Part shown: positions 1 through 5,154 of the stretch, piece by piece
How positions within the stretch are numbered: the first letter of the stretch is position 1
Layout: every line of letters starts with the position of its first letter
Assembly (NCBI GenBank): GCA_003647375.1
Contig: QMMS01000279.1
Span: forward strand, 1 to 6,009
DNA from: Deltaproteobacteria bacterium
GTDB taxonomy: Bacteria; Desulfobacterota; Desulfobacteria; Desulfobacterales; B30-G6
Direction of reading: 5' to 3'
DNA: 6,009 nt
The notes under the pieces: generated by a model
What the model was told of the DNA's origin: nothing
The model's input: the letters and a program-made list of their open reading frames with translations, nothing else
Databases searched by the model: none
Made by a program: the position numbers and the translations under genes

Positions 1-172
1 AAATTTGAAACCCGTTGGGATTGCCGATCTTACCGCATCTACGGCGTCAGATGCCATACCGCATAGTTCACTATAGCGGAACAGCATCTTCCTTGTAGCT
101 ACGGCAACCTCGACAATCGCTCAACTTAGTTAAAACATAAGATTCCATACTCCGAATAAGGAGGGCGTAAAA
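1..172. other. Upstream region with weak open frames, no assignable gene
   Basis: No gene can be assigned here. Two frames look faintly protein-like. On the plus strand, bases 2-133 read through except for one TAG at 74-76 and end at TAA 131-133. On the minus strand a frame is open from base 120 to the window edge (in-frame TGA at 121-123), but its ATG candidates (87 and 57) lack a properly spaced ribosome site. A short inverted repeat, GCATCT at 35-40 and AGATGC at 49-54, lies inside. The right end holds the leader of the next gene; I see no convincing sigma-70 promoter. It could be the end of a minus-strand gene outside the window or a decayed repeat. Confidence 0.3.
158..164 (+). promoter_or_regulatory. 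Ribosome binding site of the FAD oxidoreductase
   Basis: AAGGAGG at 158-164 is a full-consensus Shine-Dalgarno sequence, 8 bases before the ATG at 173. It fixes the start of the broken oxidoreductase and shows that the 5' end of the gene is intact although its body is not. Confidence 0.8.
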
Positions 173-1118
173 ATGAATTCCACAAATACAAAAAATACCG
201 ATAGCAGTAAAAAAAAGATTGAACAGGGTAAAGTAAAAGAATTTGAGACTAACTTTCGAGGCAGCGTTCTACCTGCCGGTAATCATGGATATGATCAGGC
301 CTGCAAGATATGGAATGCGATGTTCGACAAAAAACCGGCGATCATCGCCAAGTGTGTCGGGACCAGCGATGTCATAAAGGCTGTCAATTTTGCCCGCGAC
401 AATGATCTTGAAATCTCAGTAAAAGGCGGCGGCCACAACTCGGCCGGGACCGCCGTCTGCGATGACGGTATGGTTGGTTGCACGCCACGCGCCCCCGCTT
501 CCGTTTTTGCCAGATGAGGTACATGGAAAAATGGTGGTGATCGTACCGTTTGTATGGCTGGGAAAGCCGGAGGAGGGCAAAAAACTCATCAAGCCGATTC
601 AGGATGCAACAAAATCGCTGGGTGAGGGTTTTGGTATGAATCCATGGGTCGGCTGGCAGTCGGGGTTCGATGGTCTCGTTGGTCACGGCGCCCGAAATTA
701 CTGGAAATCGCATCACTTGAAAGATTTCAGTGATGCATGCATCGATGAAATTGTCGATTTTGCCGGCAGATTGCCATCTGAGGAATGTGAAGTGTTCATC
801 CCGCACATGGAAGGTGCCCCCAGCCGCATCCCCGAAAATGACACAGCATTTTCTCTCCGCAACACCCCTTTCGTGCTCAATATTCACACACGTTGGCAGG
901 AAACTGCGAATGATGAAAAGTGCCTGAAATGGGCCAGGGAATTTCATGAAAGGACTCAGAAATTCGCCAAAGGAGTTTACGTGAATTTCCTGAGCCAGGA
1001 GGGTGAAAACAGAATCAAGGAGGCATACACGGGTGAGGTGTGGGACCGGTTGGTCGAGGTAAAGAATAAGTGGGACCCGGAAAATCGATTTCACATGAAC
1101 CAGAATATCAAGCCTTAA
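173..1118 (+). pseudogene. FAD-binding (BBE-type) oxidoreductase, internally deleted and frameshifted
   Basis: This is a remnant of a berberine-bridge-type (PCMH/FAD_binding_4) flavin oxidoreductase, a family of roughly 450-480 residues that oxidises small organic substrates with bound, often covalent FAD. The first piece (173 to about 475, 101 codons) has the start of the FAD domain, including the GGGHNSAGTAVCD segment whose His88 is the usual covalent FAD-attachment residue. The second piece lies in another frame (about 489-1118). It begins near PFLPDEVHGK and ends with a clear BBE domain (YVNFLSQEGENR, then WDPENRFHMNQNI). About 150 residues of the FAD and substrate domains are missing at the join around 475-490, and the first frame stops at 515-517. 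A simple sequencing indel cannot explain this because sequence is absent as well as out of frame. The 5' end has a perfect ribosome site. Either fragment could be called as a short separate gene, but neither should fold as an enzyme. Confidence 0.85.
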
Positions 1119-1119
1119 A

Positions 1120-1576
1120 ATGAACCACCATAAATCAAAAAATGAACCCAAGGATGATTTAAGAAAGCTACAGGAGAAGAACGCTCAAATTCAAAGACGT
1201 TTGGATGAGGTGACGCAACAAAATCAACTGCTTCACAACCGGTTGGATGATAAAAACCGCCAGTTTGAATCAGAGTGTACTCAAAAGATTCAAGCAGACA
1301 AAGCCATGCAACTGGCGGAACTTATTATTGATAACAGCCCTGTGATCGTGTTTCGCCGTATGGCCTCTGAGGATCCAAAACTACGGAAGATGGTTTACGT
1401 ATCTCAAAATATTTCACATTTCGGATACACAGCGGCTGAAAGAAGTCATCCGAAAAAATGCCCCTTATAGCTCTGAGACGATTTTAAATAAAATTTTTCA
1501 AGAGTACACCCAATTTATCCAAGGCACCCAACCTGAGGACGATGTTACTTTGGTGGTTATTAAAACCACTCAGTAA
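1120..1576 (+). pseudogene. PAS-domain SpoIIE/RsbU-type phosphatase, internally deleted and frameshifted
   Basis: The piece 1120-1470 encodes 116 residues: a charged heptad-rich coiled coil (about residues 13-60) and then the start of a PAS domain (about 63-107, from LAELIIDNSPVIVF to FGYTAAE). It ends out of frame at TAG 1468-1470. In a different frame, from about 1433 to TAA 1574-1576, lies the C-terminus of a SpoIIE/PP2C serine phosphatase: RLKEVIRKNAPYSS and the family's terminal PEDDVTLVVIK strand. The parent was probably a PAS-sensor phosphatase acting on anti-sigma-antagonist-type substrates. The rest of the PAS domain and nearly all the phosphatase, including its metal-binding aspartates, are gone. 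The ATG lies one base after the stop of the preceding gene and has no good ribosome site, so it was probably translationally coupled to it. PAS-phosphatase is inferred from the two ends; two neighbouring genes fused by one deletion is the alternative. Confidence 0.75.
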
Positions 1577-1606
1577 ACCCCAATGTTGCATAAACAACGT
1601 TGGGGT
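1577..1606. terminator. Hairpin between convergent genes, probable terminator
   Basis: ACCCCAATGTTG (1577-1588) and CAACGTTGGGGT (1595-1606) form a 12-base-pair stem around a 6-base loop, starting directly after the phosphatase stop codon. In plus-strand RNA the one non-Watson-Crick position is a G-U wobble; in minus-strand RNA it becomes a C-A mismatch. Neither side has a long U tract: AAAAGC follows on the plus strand, while the minus strand has only TTTAC. The position between convergent genes supports a terminator, possibly serving both directions. Confidence 0.55.
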
Positions 1607-1634
1607 AAAAGCTTGGAGAAATAAGCAAATTCGT

Positions 1635-2156
1635 CTAAACATCAAGGTTGGCCGGCTCGTAATATCTTTGCGGGTGTTTGCACGAAGGGCATTTCTTCGG
1701 AGGTTCGGTCCCTTCATGGACGTATCCGCATATGCTGCACTTCCACTTGATCGAGTGCTCGCGCTTGAAGACGGTACCCGCCTCGACCATTTCAAGCAAT
1801 TTTTTGTATCGCGCCCTGTGGTGCGCCTCGATTTTGGCCACCTGCTTAAATGCCATGGCAGCAGCAGTCTGCCCCTCTTCCTCGGCCGTTTTAGCAAATT
1901 CAGGGTACATACTTTCCACTTCGTGGTCTTCCCCGCCCCATGCCGCCCTGAGATTTTCGATGCTGTCCCCGATGCCCTCCAGTAGCAACAGGTGATCTTT
2001 GGCATGCTGCATTTCATTCTCCGCCGTTTCCTCGAAAATTTTGGCGATATAACGGTAGCCCTCTTTTCTGGCAACTTCGGCAAAAAAAGTGTATTTGTTT
2101 CGTGCTTCGGACTCTCCCGCAAAAGCAGCCTTCAGGTTTTCAATCGTCTTACTCAT
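1635..2156 (-). CDS. rbr: Rubrerythrin
   Basis: Rubrerythrin is a cytoplasmic non-haem iron protein that reduces hydrogen peroxide to water, with electrons from rubredoxin or NADH-linked partners, in anaerobes and microaerophiles. The 173-residue product has the full two-domain layout. The ferritin-like four-helix diiron domain (about 1-130) carries Glu17, an ExxH at Glu48-His51 and a second ExxH at Glu110-His113. The C-terminal rubredoxin-like domain has CSIC (140-143) and CPSC (156-159) for one Fe(SCys)4 centre. The start at 2156 is chosen over an in-frame ATG 13 codons upstream because AAAGGAG lies 5-7 bases before it and the known N-terminus (MSKTIENLKAAF) begins there. The gene is 75 bases downstream of the transglutaminase-like gene on the same strand but has its own promoter candidate and a palindrome over it. 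The hairpin at 1577-1606 lies beyond its 3' end. It appears intact. Confidence 0.96.
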   Translation of the reverse strand: MSKTIENLKAAFAGESEARNKYTFFAEVARKEGYRYIAKIFEETAENEMQHAKDHLLLLEGIGDSIENLRAAWGGEDHEVESMYPEFAKTAEEEGQTAAAMAFKQVAKIEAHHRARYKKLLEMVEAGTVFKREHSIKWKCSICGYVHEGTEPPKKCPSCKHPQRYYEPANLDV

Positions 2157-2177
2157 GTTCTCTCCTTTCGTTGGATA

Positions 2178-2195
2178 TTGATGACTTATCATCAA
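2178..2195. promoter_or_regulatory. Perfect palindrome over the rubrerythrin promoter, operator candidate
   Basis: TTGATGA-CTTA-TCATCAA is a perfect inverted repeat with 7-base arms and a 4-base spacer, ending 21 bases upstream of the rubrerythrin ATG. It covers the proposed -10 element and start point, where a repressor would block polymerase. The size suits a dimeric regulator. It does not obviously match the usual PerR or Fur box, so the regulator is unknown. Confidence 0.5.
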
Positions 2196-2213
2196 GAATT
2201 TTTCGTTTGTCCA
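2185..2213 (-). promoter_or_regulatory. Sigma-70-like promoter of rubrerythrin
   Basis: Read on the minus strand, TGGACA (2208-2213, five of six matches to the -35 consensus) is followed after 17 bases by GATAAG (2185-2190, four of six to the -10). Transcription would start near 2178, about 20 bases before the ATG. A second -35-like TTGACA at 2222-2227 has no acceptable -10 at the right distance. Confidence 0.4.
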
Positions 2214-2231
2214 GAATTATTTGTCAAGGGT

Positions 2232-2903
2232 TTAAACAGTCGCCGTCTCCTTATTGACATCATCATCGAAATTGACGTCCTCTGTCGCAGAAGAAATGCT
2301 ACTATACAACGCCTTGAAGCTCTCCCGTATCTCTTCCAAGGGCACATCATCATACTCACCCCGTAACAGAATGTAGTCCATATGCTTATTGCCGTCCAGA
2401 TCAAAGGGGTGGTAGATGGAATCGTTTTGTCCGTCGAAGTCCAGCGTTCTCAGACGAAATTTTTCACACAGTTCGATATTGAATGCGGGTGTCGATTTTA
2501 CCCACTTTCCGCCAAGGTGGATGGAGGTGTAGCCGTGCCAATGAAAAATGTCCGTTTTCATCTGCTCTCGCATACGTTTTGTGGACAGGTGGTTCCGGAC
2601 ATCGGCATAGCCAACACGTGCCGGTATACCCATCACCCGGCAGCAGGCTGCCAGAAGTGCGGCTTTGGGGACACACCATGCTTCACCGACTGCCAGAGTC
2701 GTGGATGCTTTGAGGCCGTTTACGGAAAGCTCGAACTTGTATGGGTTGTATCGAATTCTGTCCCGGACCGCATAATAGAGACTCACCGCCTGGTCTGTAG
2801 GGCTGCCGGAACTGCCTACATGCTGATGGGTGAATGCCTGAACAGTTTCATGATCTGAGTCGATAATGGGTGTAGGCTGCAGGTGCTGTTTTTTTGGATT
2901 CAT
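2232..2903 (-). CDS. Transglutaminase-like superfamily protein
   Basis: This 223-residue protein has the bacterial transglutaminase-like fold (papain-like cysteine hydrolase or amidase). After a helical N-terminal part it shows the nucleophile motif EAWCVPKAALLAACCR, with Cys77 after Trp76, then GIPARVGYADVRNHL. The histidine motif is HWHGYTSIHLGGKWVKSTPAFN with His123 as the probable base. The third triad residue is normally Asp in a Trp-Val-x-x-Asp-Pro-Thr motif; here it reads KSTPAFN, so Ser137 sits where Asp is expected. Asn142 may help, or the subfamily may differ. There is no signal peptide or membrane segment, so it is probably cytoplasmic. The start at 2903 is chosen because GGGAG lies 7 bases upstream; the longer frame to 3017 reads antisense through a HigA remnant and is not credible. 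The C-terminal tail (about 205-223) is acidic and low in complexity. Substrate unknown. Confidence 0.85.
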   Translation of the reverse strand: MNPKKQHLQPTPIIDSDHETVQAFTHQHVGSSGSPTDQAVSLYYAVRDRIRYNPYKFELSVNGLKASTTLAVGEAWCVPKAALLAACCRVMGIPARVGYADVRNHLSTKRMREQMKTDIFHWHGYTSIHLGGKWVKSTPAFNIELCEKFRLRTLDFDGQNDSIYHPFDLDGNKHMDYILLRGEYDDVPLEEIRESFKALYSSISSATEDVNFDDDVNKETATV

Positions 2904-2934
2904 CTCAAGTCTCCCTGTTTTAACCTGTTTTTTT

Positions 2935-3040
2935 GTTACGACAAAAAGAGAACTACCCCCAACACATCCTGGAGAAATTCTCAGAGAAGATTTTATGCCG
3001 GATTTCGATTTGAGCACTTCTTCAATGGCTAAAGCCTTCC
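2935..3040 (+). pseudogene. higA: HigA-type antitoxin remnant (N-terminal 35 codons)
   Basis: The plus-strand frame from about 2935 reads VTTKRELPPTHPGEILREDF, followed by MPDFDLSTSSMAKA. This is a textbook HigA/VapA antitoxin N-terminus (LPPxHPGEILRExF, then the first helix of the Cro/C1 HTH). The match ends after MAKA, just where GVSRQ and the recognition helix should follow, and the remaining ~65 residues are lost. There is no start codon at the expected place: GTT stands where Met would be. No HigB toxin is seen upstream, where the transglutaminase-like gene lies on the other strand. It is a dead fragment wedged between two minus-strand genes and overlaps the upstream region of the transglutaminase-like gene. 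Confidence 0.8.
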
Positions 3041-3058
3041 TGTCAAGGTTTCGCCTTA

Positions 3059-3652
3059 CTATGACAGCCAGGCGTAAAGAGCCAACATTGGTTCATTACC
3101 GGGCCGCTTGCCCTCTGCACCGCCTGCTTGTCGTCCGATGATACTACCAGCTTCAACGCGCACCCAAGGTTCGTTGCCTGATTTCCATTCTGGTGATCCA
3201 CCAATCACAAGAAAGACTCCTTCCGATGGATAGATAGTCAAGGGATATGTGATGCCGGGACCGAGCAATAGAACGCCAAAAGACAAGACTGAGCTGCCAG
3301 TTAGACCTAATTCGCTATAAGCGTAATTGTCCATAAAGTCGGCACCCATATTCTCTACGGTGTAACGAGGGTTTTGAACCCATCGGAGCGTTGATTGCAG
3401 ATCTCGAAAAGTTTTTATCAAAGATACTGCCGGGCTGGTTTCCCCAAGATCAAGGGCGCGAGCGAAGTGGCGGCACACAGGTTGTTGAGAGGCTTCGGAT
3501 GGTTCTGAATCCAGCCGGAGTTCCGGCAATAGGGTAAGCACACGTTTCAGGATCGGGGCTATAGCAGTACCTTTGTCAAGTTCAGCTTCAAAGGTCACCC
3601 TTGCAGCGTTGATAAGGTCCATCGTCGAGCTTTCAATTTTATTCTGTTCCAT
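3059..3652 (-). CDS. DMSP-lyase-family cupin lacking the metal ligands
   Basis: The 197-residue product matches the DddL/DddQ-type dimethylsulfoniopropionate lyase family in length and layout. A helical N-terminal half (about 1-100) is followed by a cupin barrel (about 120-197) ending in the family signature NEPMLALYAW. In active members the cupin reads roughly YPxHxHPAxExY and later GVPHA, providing His, His, Glu and His ligands and a catalytic Tyr. Here the same places read YPLTIYPSEGVF (136-147) and GGAEG (177-181). So the ligands are Thr139, Tyr141, Gly145 and Glu180, and the catalytic Tyr is Phe147. The surrounding scaffold, including the conserved Tyr136, is well kept, with no frameshift or internal stop, so this looks like a pseudoenzyme or a changed activity rather than a decaying gene. 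The start at 3652 has a modest AGGA 8 bases upstream; an ATG ten codons later is possible. It ends in double stops TAG TAA. DMSP cleavage is unlikely. Confidence 0.75.
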   Translation of the reverse strand: MEQNKIESSTMDLINAARVTFEAELDKGTAIAPILKRVLTLLPELRLDSEPSEASQQPVCRHFARALDLGETSPAVSLIKTFRDLQSTLRWVQNPRYTVENMGADFMDNYAYSELGLTGSSVLSFGVLLLGPGITYPLTIYPSEGVFLVIGGSPEWKSGNEPWVRVEAGSIIGRQAGGAEGKRPGNEPMLALYAWLS

Positions 3653-3899
3653 ATCGTTTGTCCTATTCTGTTCAATTTTGGTTATCAGGATCCTGTGAGT
3701 TGAGCATATCTGCAATTAGAATCTATCTTATTACCGATACAGATAACTCATTTCTGACAGAAATGCAAAAAAGGATAAATCCTTCAGAATGGGAAATATC
3801 CTTATCCATACCGAATCACCTAATAGTGGCTGTTACAACAAACTGAAAATTTACTGGGTTATGTCAACTGTCTGATATCATTAGGATATTTATGCTCTG

Positions 3900-3966
3900 T
3901 TACAAAACCTCTAGCGCAGAGAGTCCGCCTGGCTTGATCAAATCACCGCTTTTCGGCAATGGTCAA
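3900..3966. repeat. 67-base direct repeat, copy A
   Basis: Copy A begins TTACAAAACCTCTAG and ends GGCAATGGTCAA. It aligns with copy B (4188-4254) over its whole length. Shared blocks in order are TTACAAAAC, TCTAG, GAGTC, GCC, TTGAT, AATC, TTTTC, GCA and GGTCAA. Similarity is roughly 70% by eye, with one compensating pair of single-base gaps. Copy A contains the palindrome TTGATCAA. The orientation is the same as copy B, 288 bases away. Confidence 0.65.
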
Positions 3967-4187
3967 TAATCTTTAGATCATTTTTACATCTGGGTTTGAT
4001 GTACTGTATCATCGAGATCTATCCTCAACTTATCGTAATTACAATAATTATTACATGTGTAGATCGCAAGTGTCAAGTTGTTGATAAGCGCGTACATCTC
4101 GCAGAAATATAAGATTTATGAGTTACAAATCAATTGATGTGTCAAACTGTAGAAAGGACGGTCTTGCCTGTTATGGGATGTCCCCTA

Positions 4188-4254
4188 TTACAAAACATCT
4201 AGTTGGGAGGAGTCGCCAGGATTGATGGAATCTCCAGTTTTCCGCAGAGGTCAA
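4188..4254. repeat. 67-base direct repeat, copy B
   Basis: Copy B begins TTACAAAACATCTAG and ends GCAGAGGTCAA. It lies 32 bases from the 3' end of the antidote gene, read toward the left. Its last bases form the first unit of a 13-base tandem duplication. The blocks shared with copy A are evenly spaced, which suggests a conserved element such as a mobile-element end or a genome-wide intergenic repeat rather than a chance match. Confidence 0.65.
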
Positions 4255-4269
4255 ATGCAGAGGTCAAAT
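4244..4269. repeat. 13-base perfect tandem duplication
   Basis: GCAGAGGTCAAAT occurs twice in direct succession (4244-4256 and 4257-4269). The first unit includes the end of 67-base repeat copy B, so the duplication reproduces the repeat's right edge. Replication slippage or a target-type duplication at the edge of the element are both possible. Confidence 0.85.
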
Positions 4270-4285
4270 ATCGAAGGTTTCATTT

Positions 4286-4579
4286 TTAAACTGCTTCTGC
4301 ATGCAATTTCAGGCCAAGCGCCATAATAACCTTGAGAATCGTATCGAAATTAGGGTTTCGTTCTCCTGAAAGTGCTTTATAAAGGCTTTCGCGAGAAAGA
4401 CCAGAATCTCGGGCTACTTGTGTCATGCCCTTCGCACGAGCAATATCACCAAGAGCCTTAGCAATAAATGCCGCATCCCCATTTGCCTCTTCAAAACAGG
4501 CCTCAAGATATGCGGCCATTTCCGCTGGAGTTCGAAGATGTTCGGCAACATCGTATCGGGTAGTAAGGGTTTTAGCCAT
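4286..4579 (-). CDS. Addiction module antidote protein, HI1420 family
   Basis: This 97-residue DNA-binding antitoxin neutralises the RelE/ParE-type killer encoded just upstream and probably represses the operon. It has the family's N-terminal layout (YDVAEHLRTPAEMAAYLE, residues 9-26), the block AFIAKALGDIARAKGM (37-52), and a Cro/C1-type HTH (about 52-70) with GLSRESLYKAL as the recognition part. It continues to the usual FDTILKVIMALGLKL end. Length and residues are typical of the downstream-antidote family (HI1420-like, TIGR02684). It starts 9 bases after the toxin stop. Its ribosome site TAGGAG overlaps the toxin's TAG stop codon and lies 6 bases before the ATG, so translation of the two genes is very likely coupled. 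The gene is intact, and the order toxin then antidote is the rule for this family. Confidence 0.93.
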   Translation of the reverse strand: MAKTLTTRYDVAEHLRTPAEMAAYLEACFEEANGDAAFIAKALGDIARAKGMTQVARDSGLSRESLYKALSGERNPNFDTILKVIMALGLKLHAEAV

Positions 4580-4588
4580 GGTAAGCTC

Positions 4589-4879
4589 CTATAGATTTTT
4601 TGCCAGGCGCAAAGCGGTTTTTATATCCTTTGCTTGAGTACGTTTATCTCCACCAGCTAACAAAATTACCACTTGTCGCCTATGCTTTTTGTAATACACC
4701 CGATAACCGGGCCCATAATTAATCCGCAATTCCGAAACACCTCCTCCAACCGGCTTAACATCTCCAGGATTATCTGTCGCCAATCGTTCTATCCGCACTA
4801 GAATCCGAGCTCTTGCACGAATGTCATTTAGCGTATCAAGCCATTTAGAAAAAACATCAGTTTTACGAACTTCAATCAT
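4589..4879 (-). CDS. Addiction module killer protein, RelE/ParE superfamily (HigB-like)
   Basis: This 96-residue toxin belongs to the RelE/ParE superfamily killer family that pairs with HI1420-type antidotes (TIGR02683, Gp49-like); relatives cut mRNA at the ribosome. Diagnostic segments are the N-terminus MIEVRKTDVFSKWLD, the RARARI helix (21-26), GDVKPVGGGVSELRI (39-53, with Arg52), YGPGYRVYY (55-63) and the C-terminal LLAGGDKRTQAKDI (73-86). I chose ATG 4879 because the family starts at MIEV or MIEI. In-frame starts at 4897 (ATG) and 4915 (TTG) lie inside the predicted promoter and lack ribosome sites. With the start at 4879 there is no Shine-Dalgarno sequence, consistent with a leaderless message. 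The gene is intact and operonic with the antidote 9 bases downstream. Confidence 0.92.
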   Translation of the reverse strand: MIEVRKTDVFSKWLDTLNDIRARARILVRIERLATDNPGDVKPVGGGVSELRINYGPGYRVYYKKHRRQVVILLAGGDKRTQAKDIKTALRLAKNL

Positions 4880-4886
4880 AATTTGT

Positions 4887-4915
4887 ACTGTATCCATCTG
4901 GCTACAACTTGTCAA
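4887..4915 (-). promoter_or_regulatory. Promoter of the toxin-antidote operon, predicted leaderless
   Basis: On the minus strand TTGACA (4910-4915) is a perfect -35 box. After exactly 17 bases comes TACAGT (4887-4892), four of six matches to the -10. Transcription would start 5-8 bases beyond, at 4882-4879, that is at or within three bases of the toxin ATG at 4879. No ribosome site precedes that ATG. The element also explains why the longer in-frame starts are unlikely: they fall in the promoter. Confidence 0.5.
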
Positions 4916-5076
4916 CTATTAGATGTCACTTGTTCGGTATAAACGCTTACAAATGCAAGGTGCGATGTTGTAGGGGAAGTGCTTATAAAGACTTCATCAA
5001 ATTCAGGGTTGATTAGACCCATTACATTGTAGTTCCTACGTCTTAAAGTATCAAATAAGATATATAAAGTCTATTT

Positions 5077-5106
5077 ATATATCATAATATTTCAATTATG
5101 ATATAT
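5077..5106. promoter_or_regulatory. Inverted repeat, candidate HipB operator
   Basis: ATATATCATAA (5077-5087) and TTATGATATAT (5096-5106) are perfect 11-base inverted arms around an 8-base centre. The repeat ends 2 bases before the first TTGACA box of the hipBA promoter region. The inner half-site CATAA/TTATG returns as an uninterrupted palindrome CATAATTATG at 5190-5199, just before the hipB start. Known HipB operators are also two-fold symmetric with an 8-base centre (TATCC-N8-GGATA in E. coli), though the half-site differs. Chance is possible in such AT-rich DNA, but an 11-base perfect arm is long. Confidence 0.5.
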
Positions 5107-5125
5107 TATTGACAATATAAAGATC

Positions 5126-5154
5126 TTGACAGAATATTTGTTTACTGATATAAA
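5126..5154 (+). promoter_or_regulatory. Near-consensus promoter of hipBA
   Basis: TTGACA (5126-5131), a 17-base spacer, and TATAAA (5149-5154) match eleven of twelve sigma-70 positions. TG at 5146-5147 gives an extended -10 as well. Transcription would start near 5161, leaving a leader of about 45 bases. So strong a promoter suits an autorepressed antitoxin operon. Confidence 0.7.

Larger units (their letters stand above)
3653..4285. other. Gene-free intergenic region with repeats
   Basis: These 633 bases show no credible gene on either strand. The left end is the leader of the minus-strand DMSP-lyase-like gene and contains the palindrome CAGGATCCTG (3686-3695). Further right is an imperfect inverted repeat: AAGGATAAATCC (3771-3782) with GGAAATATCCTT (3792-3803), two mismatched positions and a 9-base loop. 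Two copies of a 67-base direct repeat lie at 3900-3966 and 4188-4254, and the AT-rich 221 bases between them hold an imperfect palindrome, GTAATTA...TTATTAC (4035-4054), but no open frame of note. A 13-base tandem duplication sits just before the antidote gene's 3' end. I see no clear terminator for the toxin-antitoxin operon. Confidence 0.6.

Noticed and set aside
462..1118. Programmed frameshift joining the two oxidoreductase pieces
   Set aside because: About 150 residues of the family are missing at the join, so a change of reading frame alone would not restore a complete protein.
384..1151. Long minus-strand open frame of 255 codons
   Set aside because: It lies antisense to the flavin oxidoreductase fragments, which have unmistakable family motifs on the plus strand, and its translation resembles no protein I recognise.
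1484..2122. Minus-strand 212-codon frame and plus-strand frames at 1542-1985 and 1992-2366
   Set aside because: All overlap rubrerythrin or its flanks in other frames; the rubrerythrin frame has all iron-binding motifs and a good ribosome site.
2866..3141. Plus-strand 91-codon frame taken as a whole gene
   Set aside because: Only the part from 2935 to about 3040 matches HigA. The N-terminal extension is the antisense of the transglutaminase-like gene's 5' end, and the C-terminal part is antisense to the DMSP-lyase-like gene.
3658..3846. Small plus-strand frame of 62 codons
   Set aside because: It begins at a non-ATG codon with no ribosome site, matches no family I know, and lies in the AT-rich leader region of the minus-strand gene.
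3900..4254. CRISPR array or integron attC sites
   Set aside because: Only two copies exist, 67 bases long, diverged and 288 bases apart, so it is not a CRISPR. The paired RYYYAAC and GTTRRRY core sites of attC are not present at the repeat ends.
4880..4915. Longer starts for the toxin (TTG at 4915, ATG at 4897)
   Set aside because: Family members begin at MIEV or MIEI, the extra codons overlap the promoter boxes, and no ribosome site precedes either start.
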